A stretch of 64,000 nucleotides of DNA from Nephrocerus scutellatus. Lineage: Eukaryota > Arthropoda > Insecta > Diptera > Pipunculidae. Both the position numbers and the translations under genes were made by a program. Shown one piece after another: positions 22,894-33,267 of the stretch (position 1 is the stretch's first letter; each line of letters starts with the position of its first letter). Under the pieces are notes generated by a model that was not told the origin of the DNA, ran no database searches, and was given only the letters and a program-made list of their open reading frames with translations. The stretch spans positions 32,971,462 through 33,035,461 of the forward strand of contig OX352763.1 in NCBI GenBank assembly GCA_947095585.1. Direction: 5' to 3'.

Positions 22894-23241
22894 AATGTTC
22901 CCGACTCGAGATGAGACACGAGTATTGTTGATGGGTTGCCTTGTAGAAATTAGCCAGCTTAGTCTTGCACCATTATAAGAAACCTTTATGAACTCAAAAA
23001 AAAAAAAAAAAAAAAAAACAGTTTGATGCCAGACTCTGTCAAATGCCTTCACAATATCGAGTGCCTCAATGAACCCGGCACGCGATGAGACACGAGTATT
23101 GTAGATCGGTTGTCTTGTAGAAACTAGCCAGGTCTTGCACCGTTTTAAGAAACCTATAGGCACTCAAAACAAAAAAAACAAACAAAACAGTTTGATGCCA
23201 GACTCTGTCAGATGCTCTCACAATATCGAGTGCAACAAAAT
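22894..23241 (-). repeat. Tandemly duplicated Jockey-like RT fragment
   Basis: Two head-to-tail copies with a period of about 174 bases: the 'gatgagacacgagtattg' landmark lies at 22910 and again at 23084. Each copy, on the minus strand, codes for an RT box A-like phrase, ALDIVKAFDRVWHQT (about 23020-23065) and ALDIVRASDRVWHQT (about 23195-23235). KAFDRVWH is typical of Jockey-type LINEs. A 23-base poly-A run at 22996-23018 sits in one copy where the other has a broken A-rich run. Each is a short scrap of one RT. Confidence 0.8.
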
Positions 23242-23416
23242 TGCTCTCACCAAATTTTTTGAATAGAATCAGCTTACTTACCCTCAATCGCATCTTCGAA
23301 CGTACGGTTAAGTCAGAGATTCGTTCTTCAGCTGTACTACATGTATGTATGTGCTAAGCTCTGTTATTCCAGTTCGCTACAAGCCAAACATTCAAAACAC
23401 GAGATCATTGACATCT

Positions 23417-23660
23417 TTCCTCCCTCATCATATTTGGCTCTACAACCGGTGTCCGGTCCTGGCCTCCCGCAAAAAATCTCTCCACCGGTCCCGATTTCGA
23501 GCCGATGTCATCCAATTTGTCATCCCTAAACTCTGAGCGTCCTGGTCTACGCCATCCTTCCAGCGAAGGCTACTGTCGGCATCTCGGCTGTCGTTTTCCC
23601 TAAATTCTACCGCAAAGTACTTTCCAAGCATATAGCCGGTGTAAACCTTATATGCACATT
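23417..23660 (-). mobile_element. LINE-B 3' end, minus strand
   Basis: The minus strand codes for the extreme C-terminus of LINE-B: RWKDGVDQDAQSLGM, NWMTSARNRDRWRDFLREAR, TGHRL, then the tag and a gagccaaatatgatga tail. The same end occurs at 46345-46595 and 63000-63140, which fixes the 3' boundary of the family. 5'-truncated copy of about 240 bases. Confidence 0.8.
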
Positions 23661-23776
23661 TTGTAAAAAATTGATTCTACTTTTCCGTGCGATATGCTGT
23701 CAGATCGCCAAAAGAACGTTGCCTTCGTAAACCGTACTCCTGGTCGTTAAGGATTTCCTGTGATTCGAGGTATTGC

Positions 23777-24042
23777 ATAATAATAATAATGGACGCGACA
23801 GACCGTTGCGGTCCAAGGCCTACCTTCTCGTGACCATTCTTGTTGTGTGTGTTATATTTTTGTTTACAAATGAAAGGGATTTATAATTTAATGCCGAATC
23901 TGAAAGGCGAGCTGACAAGGTATTACTCTCGGACATTTGTTAGACATTCATGACAGATGGGAACGTGAAAATAGTGTTGGTGTTTCTGGGTATCGAACCT
24001 TGAAGTCAAACGTTTTAACCACTAGAGCATAAGCTGACGATT
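23777..24042 (-). mobile_element. SINE copy 2, tRNA-derived, minus strand
   Basis: About 266 bases. The minus strand begins with a tRNA-like head: GCTCTAGTGGTTAAAACG (A box, about 24005-24030) and GGTTCGATACCC (B box, about 23990). A tRNA-unrelated body follows, then gaaggtaggccttggaccgc, ggtctgtcgcgtcc and an ATT tail at 23777-23790. It matches copies at 28352 and 31359. SINEs are transcribed by RNA polymerase III from these internal boxes and depend on a LINE for movement. Confidence 0.82.
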
Positions 24043-24464
24043 GCTCAGAATTTCCATGACCTTAGAAAGTACGGATGTTTGCCCTATAAGTCGGTGTTCG
24101 GAAAGAGCTGACGGTTCGCCGTTTTTTTTTGTACGGGCTGGACAAATGCTGCTTCCCAACTTCTTGGGATGCCTCTAGAAGAATTGAAGAAGCGAAAAAG
24201 CTTACACAATTTCAAAATCTGTTAAATTTTTATTGTTTTCATTACGGAGGGATAGAGAGACTCAGAGTTACTCATACTCAACATTTTTTTGTACGTGTTA
24301 TGCAGTTAATTTACTGGCTAAGCAGCCCTAGAATTGTATGTTTTGTTCCTCTCTTCCTTGTTTCCTGAAAGTGTTTCAATTATTTGTAACACTCGCAGTA
24401 CGTTGTAAAAGTTAAATCCAGAATCACTCCAAATAAAGCATACAGATAAGCTGATTGGAATACT

Positions 24465-24795
24465 ATGTTATCAAGTATCAAATCCGCAGAGAAAGAGAGA
24501 GAGCGAGATGAAGCCCGGCTATGCTCAAAGCGGTCACCACATACCAGGTGCTCATCGGATATAAAGCTTGTACGATGTACATTGCACTGCCAGAAAATCG
24601 GCATCACGGCATTAGCTTTAGCATCAACATTAGACAAAAAGATAAAAGAACGCCATTCTCGATGATCCAGCCACCAATTACGTTTCCAACGGACAGGACA
24701 ACGACGACGAAGGCGAAGACGAGAAGGTCATCGTCATCCACCATGGAGTAAAAAATATTTTCAACGGAAAGGAACGACCGGACAGCAAGAGCGAT
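24465..24795 (+). other. Coding-like stretch of unknown origin, possible exon
   Basis: Three overlapping plus-strand frames of 66-76 codons are open here, unusual for this intron. The frame ending at 24795 reads DPATNYVSNGQDNDDEG, then EDEKVIVIHHGVKNIFNG and KERPDSKSD, and stops exactly at a GTAAGT donor-like site (24796-24801). The phrase looks protein-like, but I recognise no family. A stop lies just upstream at about 24645 and no good acceptor is visible, so it could be a terminal scrap of a retrocopy. Reading is uncertain. Confidence 0.2.
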
Positions 24796-25377
24796 GTAAG
24801 TTGCTTCTGTGTTTGAAGTGTGCTTCACGGCATAAATACAAGGGATTAACTTACTGAAATAGTAACTAATCCTTCATTTGAAAATAAACAAATGACCGCT
24901 CGACGTTGCTACGGGCGCACATGGCGGGTTGATGGTCGTTAGTCATAGAACCGAACCACCAGCCGACAAGCACACAATCAACCAATCCAAGAATTACATA
25001 CATGACGCAACAGGAAGAAGGCTAAAGCTGATGGTAACTGGTTACACATCCACATCCCAATTGCAATTCCACGCTGTGTAATCAGCATGCATGGCGGTGA
25101 TCATTAAAATGTAAAATATTCGTTAATTCTGATGATGGCTAGCAGAGTTTTTTGTTTTGGTTTTTAGTTTTTTGCTCTCTAGACTCTGAAGTTATGTTCG
25201 CCAAAGGAGTCCTCTATCACGATTTAACTTAAATTGCTCAGCGGTTTTACTTTTACTGCTCTTTTGTGTGTTTACAAAATTTGGTGTTTTCCACTTTAAA
25301 TGGATGGCAGAGAAGGAAGGCAAAGAAAAATTCTACAAGGAAATATTTTGATTATTCCATCATGAAGGTATGATTCC
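24796..25377. other. Unassigned intronic DNA
   Basis: No recognised motif apart from the donor-like site at its left edge. Moderately AT-rich. Confidence 0.4.
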
Positions 25378-25555
25378 TTTTTAAATTCTCTATATTAACT
25401 ATGCGTGCCTGGGGATTTGTATGTTTGTCGTGGAATCTTGTTATCAATTTTCAAAACACTTTCCAAAGTCCGATTTTCTTGAAAATTTGGTTGTGATCGG
25501 GTCTCGGAGTTGGATGGCTCCCATATTTTTTTTTAAAATCATGCCATATAGAGGC
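25378..25555 (+). repeat. DTR1 copy 2, short
   Basis: Begins with the conserved edge 'ttaaattctctatattaact' and has about one unit: 'ttatcaattttcaaaacact', ccgattttcttg, tgatcgggtctcgg, tggctcccatat. It ends with 'atgccatatagaggcatcag', which is also the right edge of the copy at 27290. Two copies therefore share both edges. Confidence 0.72.
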
Positions 25556-27260
25556 ATCAGATAACGCCATACTATCTTCTTTCCTTCTTTCCTTTACTAC
25601 GCGGGGGAGCATAGGGCTTCTACAAACGCCAGCCAACGAACTTGATTTATAGCCTAAGGTTTCAAGAGACGCCACTCGCCACTCCCTTGGAATCTTGCTT
25701 CCTCTTCTATTGTCCTTTTCCATGTTTTGTAAGAATGGCCAAATCGACGGCTTCCTTGTGGATTCCAGTCGAGCGCTAGTTTCGTAATATCGTCCGATGG
25801 CTTTCTCAAAGTGTGGCCAATCCAGCTCCATTTTCGTCATCTGATGGTGATCGCGCTTACTTCCTGCTGCGTTACTCTCCACAAGTCTTGATTGGTGATA
25901 ATGTCCGGCCATCTTATTCTCAGTATCCTCCTTAAGCACTTGTTGACGAAGACTTGGAGGCACGTCGCAATTGACTCTGTGACTTTTCACGTTTCGCAGC
26001 CAAACAAGAGGACGTTAGATCTTAAGATCGTTAGCTTCAGATTCCGGGAGATTTGCGATGAGTTCCAGATAGTGTTTAGCATACTATAGGAGTGTCGCGC
26101 CTTGTTTACACGAGAGCACTAATCCGAGTCAGCACCACAATTTTTTGACTTCCAGCTGCCCAAATAATAAAATTTATTGACTTCCTCTACATGATGTTCG
26201 TCAATGGAGAGATCACATGTTCCACTAGCGTCAACGCGATGTAGTTTTATTTTTGATTTTAAACCCACTTTGTTAGCGTGGAATTCTAGTGAGTTTAATT
26301 TTCGCTCCATGTCACCTAGCGATTGTGATAGGAGACAGATGTCTGCCACATCATGTTTCGGCTTACGCTATCAAAAGCGCGTTTAAAATCTACAAAAACC
26401 ATATACAGAGAAGAGCGATACTCAACTGACTGTTCAATGATTATAGGCAGGGTGTTAATTTGATAAGTACAAGAACGGTTTTGGCGAAATCCTGCTTGTT
26501 CATTTCTCAAAATTGGCTCTAACGCATTCCGTAAGCGCCTAGCTATTATAGAGGAGATCACTTTGTTTATGGTGCTTTGCAGGGTAATTCCTCTCCAGTT
26601 TTCGCAATTGCTCAAATCACCTTTCTTGGGGAGTTAGACTATTAAGCCTTCTTTTAACAGCGATGGAATGGATTCAGATTCCCAGATATCTTGATATATC
26701 GCATGCAATGTTGTCGGCTTAAAGGAGTTCTGCGTAGATGCTGTCATTGCCTGCTGCATTGCAGTTATCGAATTGTTGTCCTTATTTCATCCAACGAAGG
26801 AGTAGCGACGCTGATGTTAAGTAGCCTATTAGGGTGCATATGTGGGTTGATGGACGTGCATGGCTGCCGAAGTACAATTCAAAACATTCTTTAAATGTTC
26901 TGTCCAGCGGGTTAATTGTTGTTCCTCCATAAGAATCAAAGAGCCGTCTATTGCCTTAACAGGGTAGTTGATGTGGTGTTTCTTGTTGGCGAACTTACGA
27001 GCGAGTTGTTAGACTGTGCTGTATTATCTACTATCAGCGGCTTGCTGTGCTTGTGTTGCTATGTCGCTTAGCCATGCTCTTTTGTCGTTCCTAGCTGAAC
27101 GGCCAACTTGCCGGTCCAGATCCCGATATTTCCGCGCTTCGCTCGGCACCCGAGGCCGCGTTTAACTCTGCTTTGATGGATTTGCGTTCACGAATGGTGT
27201 TCCATGTGCTATCCCTGCTTTCCCCAAACGATTTGGTGGTTGATTTTAACTACAAAACGA
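25556..27260 (-). mobile_element. LINE-C copy 2 (RTE-like), minus strand
   Basis: Read right to left. The linker region at 26780-27230 matches 21440-21850. RT begins at about 26615: MSNCENWRGITLQSTINKV, then ARRLRNALEPILRNEQAGFR, SCTYQINTLPIIIEQ and MVFVDFKRAFDSVSRNMMW (box A). At about 26350 the reading jumps to DVADICLLSQSLGDMERKL, the region just after the YADD box. The palm between box A and box C is therefore deleted. The C-terminal part follows (KINK, EVNKFYYLGSW at about 26150), and then the 3' end at 25560-26090, which on the minus strand reads ...RRGWRWRLQTPMLPRVV-like wording shared with 44560-44645. Confidence 0.78.
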
Positions 27261-27289
27261 CGCATAGCATGGTTCTGTCGTTCTGTCGT

Positions 27290-27504
27290 TAGTTTTGTCG
27301 TTTATTTGTTCGGTGGTGGAATTTTGCAATCAATTTTCAACCCACTTTCCAAAGCTCGATTTTATTGTAACTTTGCAGACATATGTATCTCCTGTGACGA
27401 CACTTTCTATTATTTGGTAGTGATCGGGCACCAGGGTCGGGGAGCTCCCATACAAATTTTTTAACAACCATGGCATATAGCGGCATCAGCTCACGCCTTA
27501 CTAT
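27290..27504 (+). repeat. DTR1 copy 3
   Basis: One to two DTR1 units: 'caatcaattttcaacccact', ctcgattttattg, 'catatgtatctcctgtgacg', 'tggtagtgatcgggcaccag', gagctcccatac, then the right edge 'catggcatatagcggcatca'. The left edge is degraded. Confidence 0.7.
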
Positions 27505-27594
27505 AGGGTGTTACAACAAGAGCGCCATATTTAAAGGGTGTCCCAACAAGAGCGCCGGGTTTAAATTTGCTCTTGGCTCTTGGTGGGACACCCT
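27505..27594. mobile_element. Small inverted-repeat element (MITE-like)
   Basis: The right arm 27576-27594, on the minus strand, reads agggtgtcccaccaagagc. It pairs with an inner left arm at 27535-27553 (agggtgtcccaacaagagc, one mismatch) and with a weaker outer left arm at 27505-27523 (agggtgttacaacaagagc). TATA lies just outside both ends. It is too short to code, so it is a non-autonomous hairpin of the kind left by TA-targeting elements. The two left arms suggest a nested or duplicated end. Confidence 0.75.
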
Positions 27595-27819
27595 ATAAAA
27601 TGACTCTTGTGCCCATGTGCAACGCTGCTTTACGATTTGAACCACAAAAGCATGCTGTGCTTCGCATGTGTTTTTATTTTTCAGCATTTATAGTGGATTT
27701 TAAGCGCATATTTGGGTTATAAGATCTGTTCGAGTTTTTTATGGACATTTTTTAAGCATTGTGTCCTTTATAAGCGGAGGAATTAGTCTTCATAACACCT
27801 GTATGTGTTCATATCTTTC
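27595..27819. other. Unassigned short gap
   Basis: AT-rich sequence after the hairpin. Nothing recognised. Confidence 0.4.
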
Positions 27820-28030
27820 GTACAATGGGAACACCTAAAGTCGCTTATGCAGAACGTAATTGGCCCTTATCACTTATGTTTTAGGCCAGAAAAGTTCACT
27901 GTCGACCACATTAGTTCCAATGCTGTAGATACCAGAGAAGAGCCAGGCCACCTTTTTATAGAATTCCAAGCCCTAGATGACAGCATTTATATTGACAGTG
28001 TAAAGAGCTGGAACAAACCCCGCGTTCACC
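27820..28030 (+). pseudogene. RT palm fragment, LINE-B-like
   Basis: An open frame reads VIGPYHLCFRPEKFTVDHIS and later LFIEFQALDDSIYIDS. This lines up with the RT phrases IIGPYQCGFRPGKSTTDQI and LFIDFKAAYDSI found in LINE-B-type elements (compare 49900-50150). The catalytic Asp of box A has changed context (FQALDDS). Only this palm segment survives, and both ends are lost. Confidence 0.65.
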
Positions 28031-28351
28031 CGACTTTTGGCAGTAAGCAAGTCATTTAATATTTCTTTTATAAAGTGGTTCTATATTTCAGAAGTAAATC
28101 ATAAGCGACTACGAAACATCCCTAAATAAAATAGGTCCAAACCATAGCGTTACAAAGAGAGCAATCTTCTTTCTTTTAACATATCCGCGGGCTTCAACAC
28201 TTCTATACTTCCAATCTGTCCTAAGTAAGGCTGGTGTCACTGATTGTTGTTCGTTCGGTATTAGTACATGGGCGAAGATATAGCTAGCCATGGCAGCACA
28301 TACAGACAGAACGTCTAGGATAGTTTCTTTTAAGCTATAGTATGCTTCTCT
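28031..28351. other. Unassigned stretch
   Basis: A minus-strand frame of 88 codons (28109-28375) contains PNEQQSVTPALLRTDWKYRS and KKIALFVTLWFGPILF. I recognise no family and it may be transposon debris. Its start lies inside the neighbouring SINE tail, which argues against a gene. Confidence 0.35.
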
Positions 28352-28640
28352 TAATAATAATAACATTTGGCGCAACAGAACGATATGCTCCAGGGTCTAG
28401 CCTCTTGCGATTATTCGTGTTGGGCGTGTTATGTTTTTGCGCAAACATGGATGGGTCCCTATCATATCTTAAAGGAGAATTGAGAAACTTTACATGGCAG
28501 TTATTACTCTTGGACGTCTGTTAAATATTTACGAGAAGAGGGATCGTGGTAAAGCTTTTTCGTGTTTTTCTGCGATTCGAACTACAAACCTCCCTGCGCT
28601 CAGTAGTCAAACGCATTAACCTCTAGAGCCACACACCCTC
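28352..28640 (-). mobile_element. SINE copy 3, tRNA-derived, minus strand
   Basis: About 289 bases, the longest copy. The minus strand starts GGGTGTGTGGCTCTAGAGG with TTAATGCG (A box) and has GTAGTTCGAATCGCAG (B box) about 45 bases on. The shared body follows (acgtccaagagtaataactg, cctctagcctcttgcg-like, ctgttgcgcc) and an ATT tail at 28353-28363. The tRNA of origin cannot be assigned with confidence. Confidence 0.82.
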
Positions 28641-30944
28641 TATATGTAAATGATAGATGTTCGCAATTGAAGGCATTTAGCAAAAACCGAGCTAATTGGA
28701 ATAGGGGGTTAGTTGAGGACCAGAAACACCCCGAAATAATAGCTCTTTCCATTTGCTGGGTAGAGTTAAGATTTTTCTCTCGTGGTTTTGGTTTCTCGTT
28801 CTATTTTCAAACTTACCCGAGGTTTGCTGTAATTCTGTATTACTTTTGCAAGCATTCTAAAGTAGGTTTCGATTACTTAGCAAGATGGTGAAGTATAGAG
28901 CAAGGAGAACACATTTATTAGAGCAGATTTTTCGAATTCGAATTCGAGTTGGAATAAAATAGCGTTGTAAATTCGTAAACAAAAAACATCTCTCATGCCG
29001 AAGAATGCAAACAAAGTTAATTCTGGTTGAAGTGGATTTTCATTCCATTTTCAAAAACCACGAAACCCCAGGAATAAAATATGCAAATGAAAAGAACCAT
29101 AAGTAAGTAAGTCGGATATAAGAAGCAGTAAGTCATATTGGCTTATAAGATTTGTACCTATACTACGTCTATTATCCAGACTAATAAATATATCCCCGCC
29201 CAATTCATTCCGCAAACATAAATGCATCTCAAAGTGAACTAAATGATATTTTTAATAAACAATTATTTACTCTAAGATGAAGTATAAGAATAAATATGGC
29301 GTGCAAGATTTTCGTTTATTTAATTACTATGCCTCAAGGCGATACAATTTAAATATGTAGATACAAGTACATTTACCAATCTGTGCGTTAATAAGAAGTT
29401 ATGTTCTGCATTATTAATTTATTATTCAATCTGACGGGGTTAAACATTTAATTAAAATGCAAAACCTATGATTGATTGAATTTAATTATTTGCTGCATCA
29501 GGCACTTTGGCCATAACTAATGTATCTGAAACTTCTTGAAAATCACTTGCCTTCGTGCACCACCACAAAAGTTTTGTGTATGTGTGTTATTTGAACGTTG
29601 GAGCGAATAACGCAACAGCACAACATAATCGCTATTTGTGGCAGCGTAATCCACACCTTAAGACAGTGCAAATTGCATAACCGAGGGTGAAATTTAATTT
29701 GGCAACTGCATTCATCAAGACTACACGAAACACACACACACAATAGCAAGTGGGAGGGTGAAATGCAACCCCTATCGTGGACTACCCTGGAAATTTTGAT
29801 ATGGTCTTGAGACGAATGAGGAGGGCTTTACGGACTCACGATGAAGTTTTGCATGCTCGTAATAGAAACAGCTTTAGGCTAAGAAGACGCACGTTTCTCA
29901 ATATTGCAACACAAATGCGCTGCGTATGTCTTTTCGATAGCCTCGACAGGAGGATATATACCCATCTGTCGACCCGCCACACACAGACTAACTAACTGTT
30001 TCAGCAGATAGCCACATAAATACTGTACGCAAGAAGCCATGACCCATGACTAATTCCATAGATTTAACGTTTTAAATTAATGGACAAGACTTGCACAACG
30101 TGCAGACTGTGGCATTTTATCCATCACTCTGTCCACCACCCTGCAGATGGGTTTGGTAAGTCGCATCCGTCCGATATGTTTGAAATTTGTATAAGGATTG
30201 AATGCTTATGGCGTACGCAACGAAGCGACAAGCATACAAGGATTGACTTATTATGATCTTTTGCATGTGAAACGGAAAATTACTTGTCATTTTTAGTGTG
30301 GTGCGCATTAAGTTGTTTGGCGTGCTTACCTCCCTTTTAAGCGGGCGAATACATTCACACAGGCACACACATCCGTTTCATTTCAGTGTCAGTTTCAACT
30401 TTTCCTTCTTTGTCTTCTAAGGATCAACGAGACTGATTGTCTTGGCACGAGAAGGAATTTATTTTTCATCATCTTCTCCTTGGTGGCAGCGTGAGCATTT
30501 ATCAATTTTCAAATCCGACCTTATGATTTGGTGAGCTTAGTGTTTAATGTGCCTGATATAATGGTATTCCAGGCTGCCTGCCTGCCTGTCTGCCTAGTGA
30601 CGTGGTCACGTGGAAAATGATTTTATTATTCGTCGAGTCCCTCCAAAAACTGCTGGATTACTGGATTATTTCTTGAAATGTCTTTGGGAGATGGTATGTA
30701 TAGCTTAAAACTAGACCAAAAGCTAGGCTTAAGCTCTATTAAATTGTGATTTAGTATGAAGCGATGTCAATTTTCAATTGCACTGACTAAAAGTAAAAAA
30801 CAGTCGCTATTGTTATTTCAGAAATACGTCTGTCAGAAATGTGTATACCCCTTGGATTGGCTAGTATACATAAAATATGACCGAATATTTGAAGAACACT
30901 GTCGTGACTTGTGGTTAGCTTACTAAAAAACGTGTATGTTCTAG
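28641..30944. other. Unassigned AT-rich intronic DNA
   Basis: No transposon domain. A 'cacacacacaca' run lies at about 29730-29740. Several 60-80-codon frames have no recognisable features. Probably original intron sequence. Confidence 0.5.
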
Positions 30945-31358
30945 CAATCACCGATGCCCACACTTTGTTGCCGCCACCAAGCGTTGACGAAGTAAGTAGA
31001 GCAATAAACCGGCTCTAAAATAATAATACCTCGGTGTCAGATGGCTTTCTACCGGAGCTAATTCAATATGGACAGCTCGTACTACTTCAAGCAATTTATG
31101 AACTAATAGTGCAAGTACGGGAGAAGAAGCGAAGGAGATGAGGCATCCCGAGCAAAAATGAACGTGGTATATATCTTTGTCAAGTATCTCGTATAAGATT
31201 TTCTCCTTTATTCTACAAGACAGGTTCGTCTAATATGAAAAAGACATCATTGGACCATACCAATGTGGCTTAATCAGAGCCAAATCAACAACTGATCAGA
31301 TTTTCTCCTTTAGCCAGATGATGGAAAATTTCTAGAATTAAATGCCGCCTACGAAAAT
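30945..31358 (+). mobile_element. LINE-B copy split by SINE, 5' piece
   Basis: Decayed LINE-B RT N-terminus: PPPSVDEVSRAINRL at about 30970-31015, SVSDGFLPELIQYGQ at 31035-31080, a GPYQCGLIRAKSTTDQIFSF stretch at 31250-31320, then NAAYE at the break. The reading continues after the SINE with SIARL, so the insertion falls inside the KAAYDSIAR box. Multiple stops. Confidence 0.75.
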
Positions 31359-31602
31359 GGGCGCTGTCGCTCTAGTGGTTAATCCGTTGGACTTCTGAGA
31401 ATGAGGTTCGTAGTTTGAAAACAGAAAAACACCAAAAATCTTTTTCACGCTCTTATCTCTTGCGAAAGGCTATGTTTTAATGTGTAAGTCCTTTCCATTT
31501 GTGTGCAAAAATATAACACGTATTGTGCGCGTGCTCTTGAGAAGCTAGGCCTTGGACCACAACGGTCTGTCTTTGACGCGACTTTATTATTATTATTATT
31601 AT
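31359..31602 (+). mobile_element. SINE copy 4, complete, inside LINE-B
   Basis: About 244 bases. The head GGGCGCTGTCGCTCTAGTGG followed by TTAATCC is the A box region. GGTTCGTAGTTTGAAAAC, about 45 bases later, is a degraded B box. The body ends in gaagctaggccttggaccac, ggtctgtctttgacgc and a (TTA)n tail at 31583-31602. It interrupts the LINE-B RT gene between the AAYE and SIAR codons, so it is younger than that LINE-B copy. A short gaaa match flanks both ends and may be the remains of a target duplication. Confidence 0.85.
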
Positions 31603-32240
31603 GAAAGCATAGCCAGATTATTACTATGGAAGAATCTGGCATCCAAAATAAACGGATACGACTATATATAGGTTAAAAATGGCCAATGTTATAAGCCAAG
31701 CATAGATATCCGGATCACTATCAAGACAATTGAATATATATAACGGGCTCTGCCAAGGGAATGGACTAATCTTGGTCCTATTCAACCTGGTGTTAGAGAG
31801 ATTGATCTTAGAATCGTATGTAACGACGAGAGGAAAAATCCACAAATATTGACATAAAAACTCAAGAGCTTTATCAGATGCTTTCATCCAAATCGAGCAG
31901 GCTGTATGAGAAGAGATTATTACGCGGAGTTCAAGCAGTACAATCCTTTAACTATCTCGGGTCAGTTGTAGCAACCGATAACAGAATGGAACTTGAAATA
32001 CGCTCACGGTTGTTTACAAAGCCTACAATAGTCTGTCAAGACTCTGCAATTTTAGGAATTTAAGCATAATATCAAAGTTGCTGGTGAATTAGTCAATGGT
32101 CATACAAGTACTCACATATGATATGAGGAGTTTAGCAAACTCGCTTTGACCTCTTAATCGCATTCAAGAAATAGTAAGTCTTTCGGAGATTTGTAGGCTC
32201 CATATGTGAGGAAGGATGATTCTGTAGAATCTACGAGTAT
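31603..32240 (+). mobile_element. LINE-B copy split by SINE, 3' piece
   Basis: Continues SIARLLLWKN, then in shifted frames the post-palm landmarks QAVQSFNYLGSVVATDN (31930-31980), a MELEIRSRLFTK stretch and VGSICEEGRF-like sequence near 32195-32215, as in the long copy at 62530-62830. Ends before the 3' terminus of the family. Inactive. Confidence 0.72.
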
Positions 32241-32911
32241 AACCAGGAGATTTACAAACATTATGTTAAGCGAACGCGAGAAGGACCCATCGTTCAATGT
32301 AAAACGGCACCAGCGGCTAGATTTCAGATTCCAGAGAATACAAATCATAAAGCAAAAAATCTTCTTACCTCAATTGAACTATTACACTGTTGAACATAAG
32401 AAAGAAACAACAAACAGCAAAATGCTACAATGTATCTATATTTTTATTTGTTTACTACGTCGAGGCTATAAACAAATGTCCCTTAATCAACGATACTTTG
32501 TAACTAACTGGAATCAACTGTGAAGTAAAGTGCTAATTAATAAAAAGAATTAAAACAATAAATCCATTAAATTTGCATCTTTCGGAAGTCATTCGTTTGA
32601 TGCAGAATGTATCCTCTTGATCCGTATTTCACGCTGAGCTAATTAGATAAACTGATGTTGATATATTTGCAAAACACCATCGTTCGCAGTGTATAGCAAA
32701 TGAGTATGCACACCAGAAGAAATCACACTTCAACTTTTGGGATTTCGAGAAATTTGTGATGCTAAACCGAAGAACGCAGATAAGGGACTGTCATGTAGGA
32801 AGTTTTCTTTTTATAGAAACTTAACTCAAGCAATGTTTTCAATGGGGATAACTTTTTTGCTCAGCCGTTGGGAAATAATTATGCACGCATTTACGTACGG
32901 TATCCGTGAGA
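32241..32911. other. Unassigned AT-rich intronic DNA
   Basis: No motif recognised. The plus-strand frame at 32206-32523 starts inside LINE-B debris and then runs through AT-rich sequence. Not called. Confidence 0.45.
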
Positions 32912-32918
32912 TATAAAG
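32912..32918 (+). promoter_or_regulatory. TATA box candidate upstream of small ORF
   Basis: TATAAAG, 107 bases before the ATG at 33025, followed about 25-30 bases on by an ATCAACG start-like sequence. In AT-rich DNA such a match can be chance, so it only matters together with the ORF. Confidence 0.2.
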
Positions 32919-33024
32919 GAAGCGAAGTTAAACGAAAAACATCAACGGATTGAGGTGTTTTGGTTTGTTTCTGTTAACACATCGCTCATCTGATAGATTT
33001 ACGTGAAAAAAGCAGAAAAGTTTC

Positions 33025-33267
33025 ATGGAAATTTTAAATTTACTTTTGATGCTTGTGTGTGGCTGTGTGAGTACGCGTGTATTCAATATTCACCGGTCGC
33101 CAGCGAAACGTAAGAAACGGAAAGTGATTGAAGCGGGATGTGGTTTACACTGTTACTTACACAGACTGCTAACACCAAAAAGAAACAAAGTTAATAATAG
33201 GATCAGAGCTGGTATAAATTATATGGAATCAATAAGTAATTGTCGGCTGCTTCTGACTACTAAGTAA
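33025..33267 (+). CDS. Small basic ORF with signal-peptide-like start
   Basis: 80 codons. The first 16 residues (MEILNLLLMLVCGCVS) form a short hydrophobic core with a small residue at the end, as in a secretion signal. The predicted mature part is strongly basic (SPAKRKKRKVIEAG, LTPKRNKVNNRIRAG) and has three cysteines. I recognise no family. A TATA-like box lies 107 bases upstream. No AATAAA is seen within about 200 bases downstream. It sits in a part of the Netrin intron free of transposon motifs, on the strand opposite to Netrin. It could be a nested secreted-peptide gene or a chance frame; I lean to chance without expression evidence. Confidence 0.25.
   Translation: MEILNLLLMLVCGCVSTRVFNIHRSPAKRKKRKVIEAGCGLHCYLHRLLTPKRNKVNNRIRAGINYMESISNCRLLLTTK

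Noticed and set aside
23985..24030. tRNA gene on the minus strand
   Set aside because: A and B boxes are present, but the sequence belongs to a SINE repeated four times in the window, and no complete cloverleaf with acceptor stem is evident.
25451..25990. 179-codon minus-strand frame across the LINE-C 3' end
   Set aside because: It joins LINE-C C-terminal code in one frame with DTR1 sequence, so it is not a separate gene.
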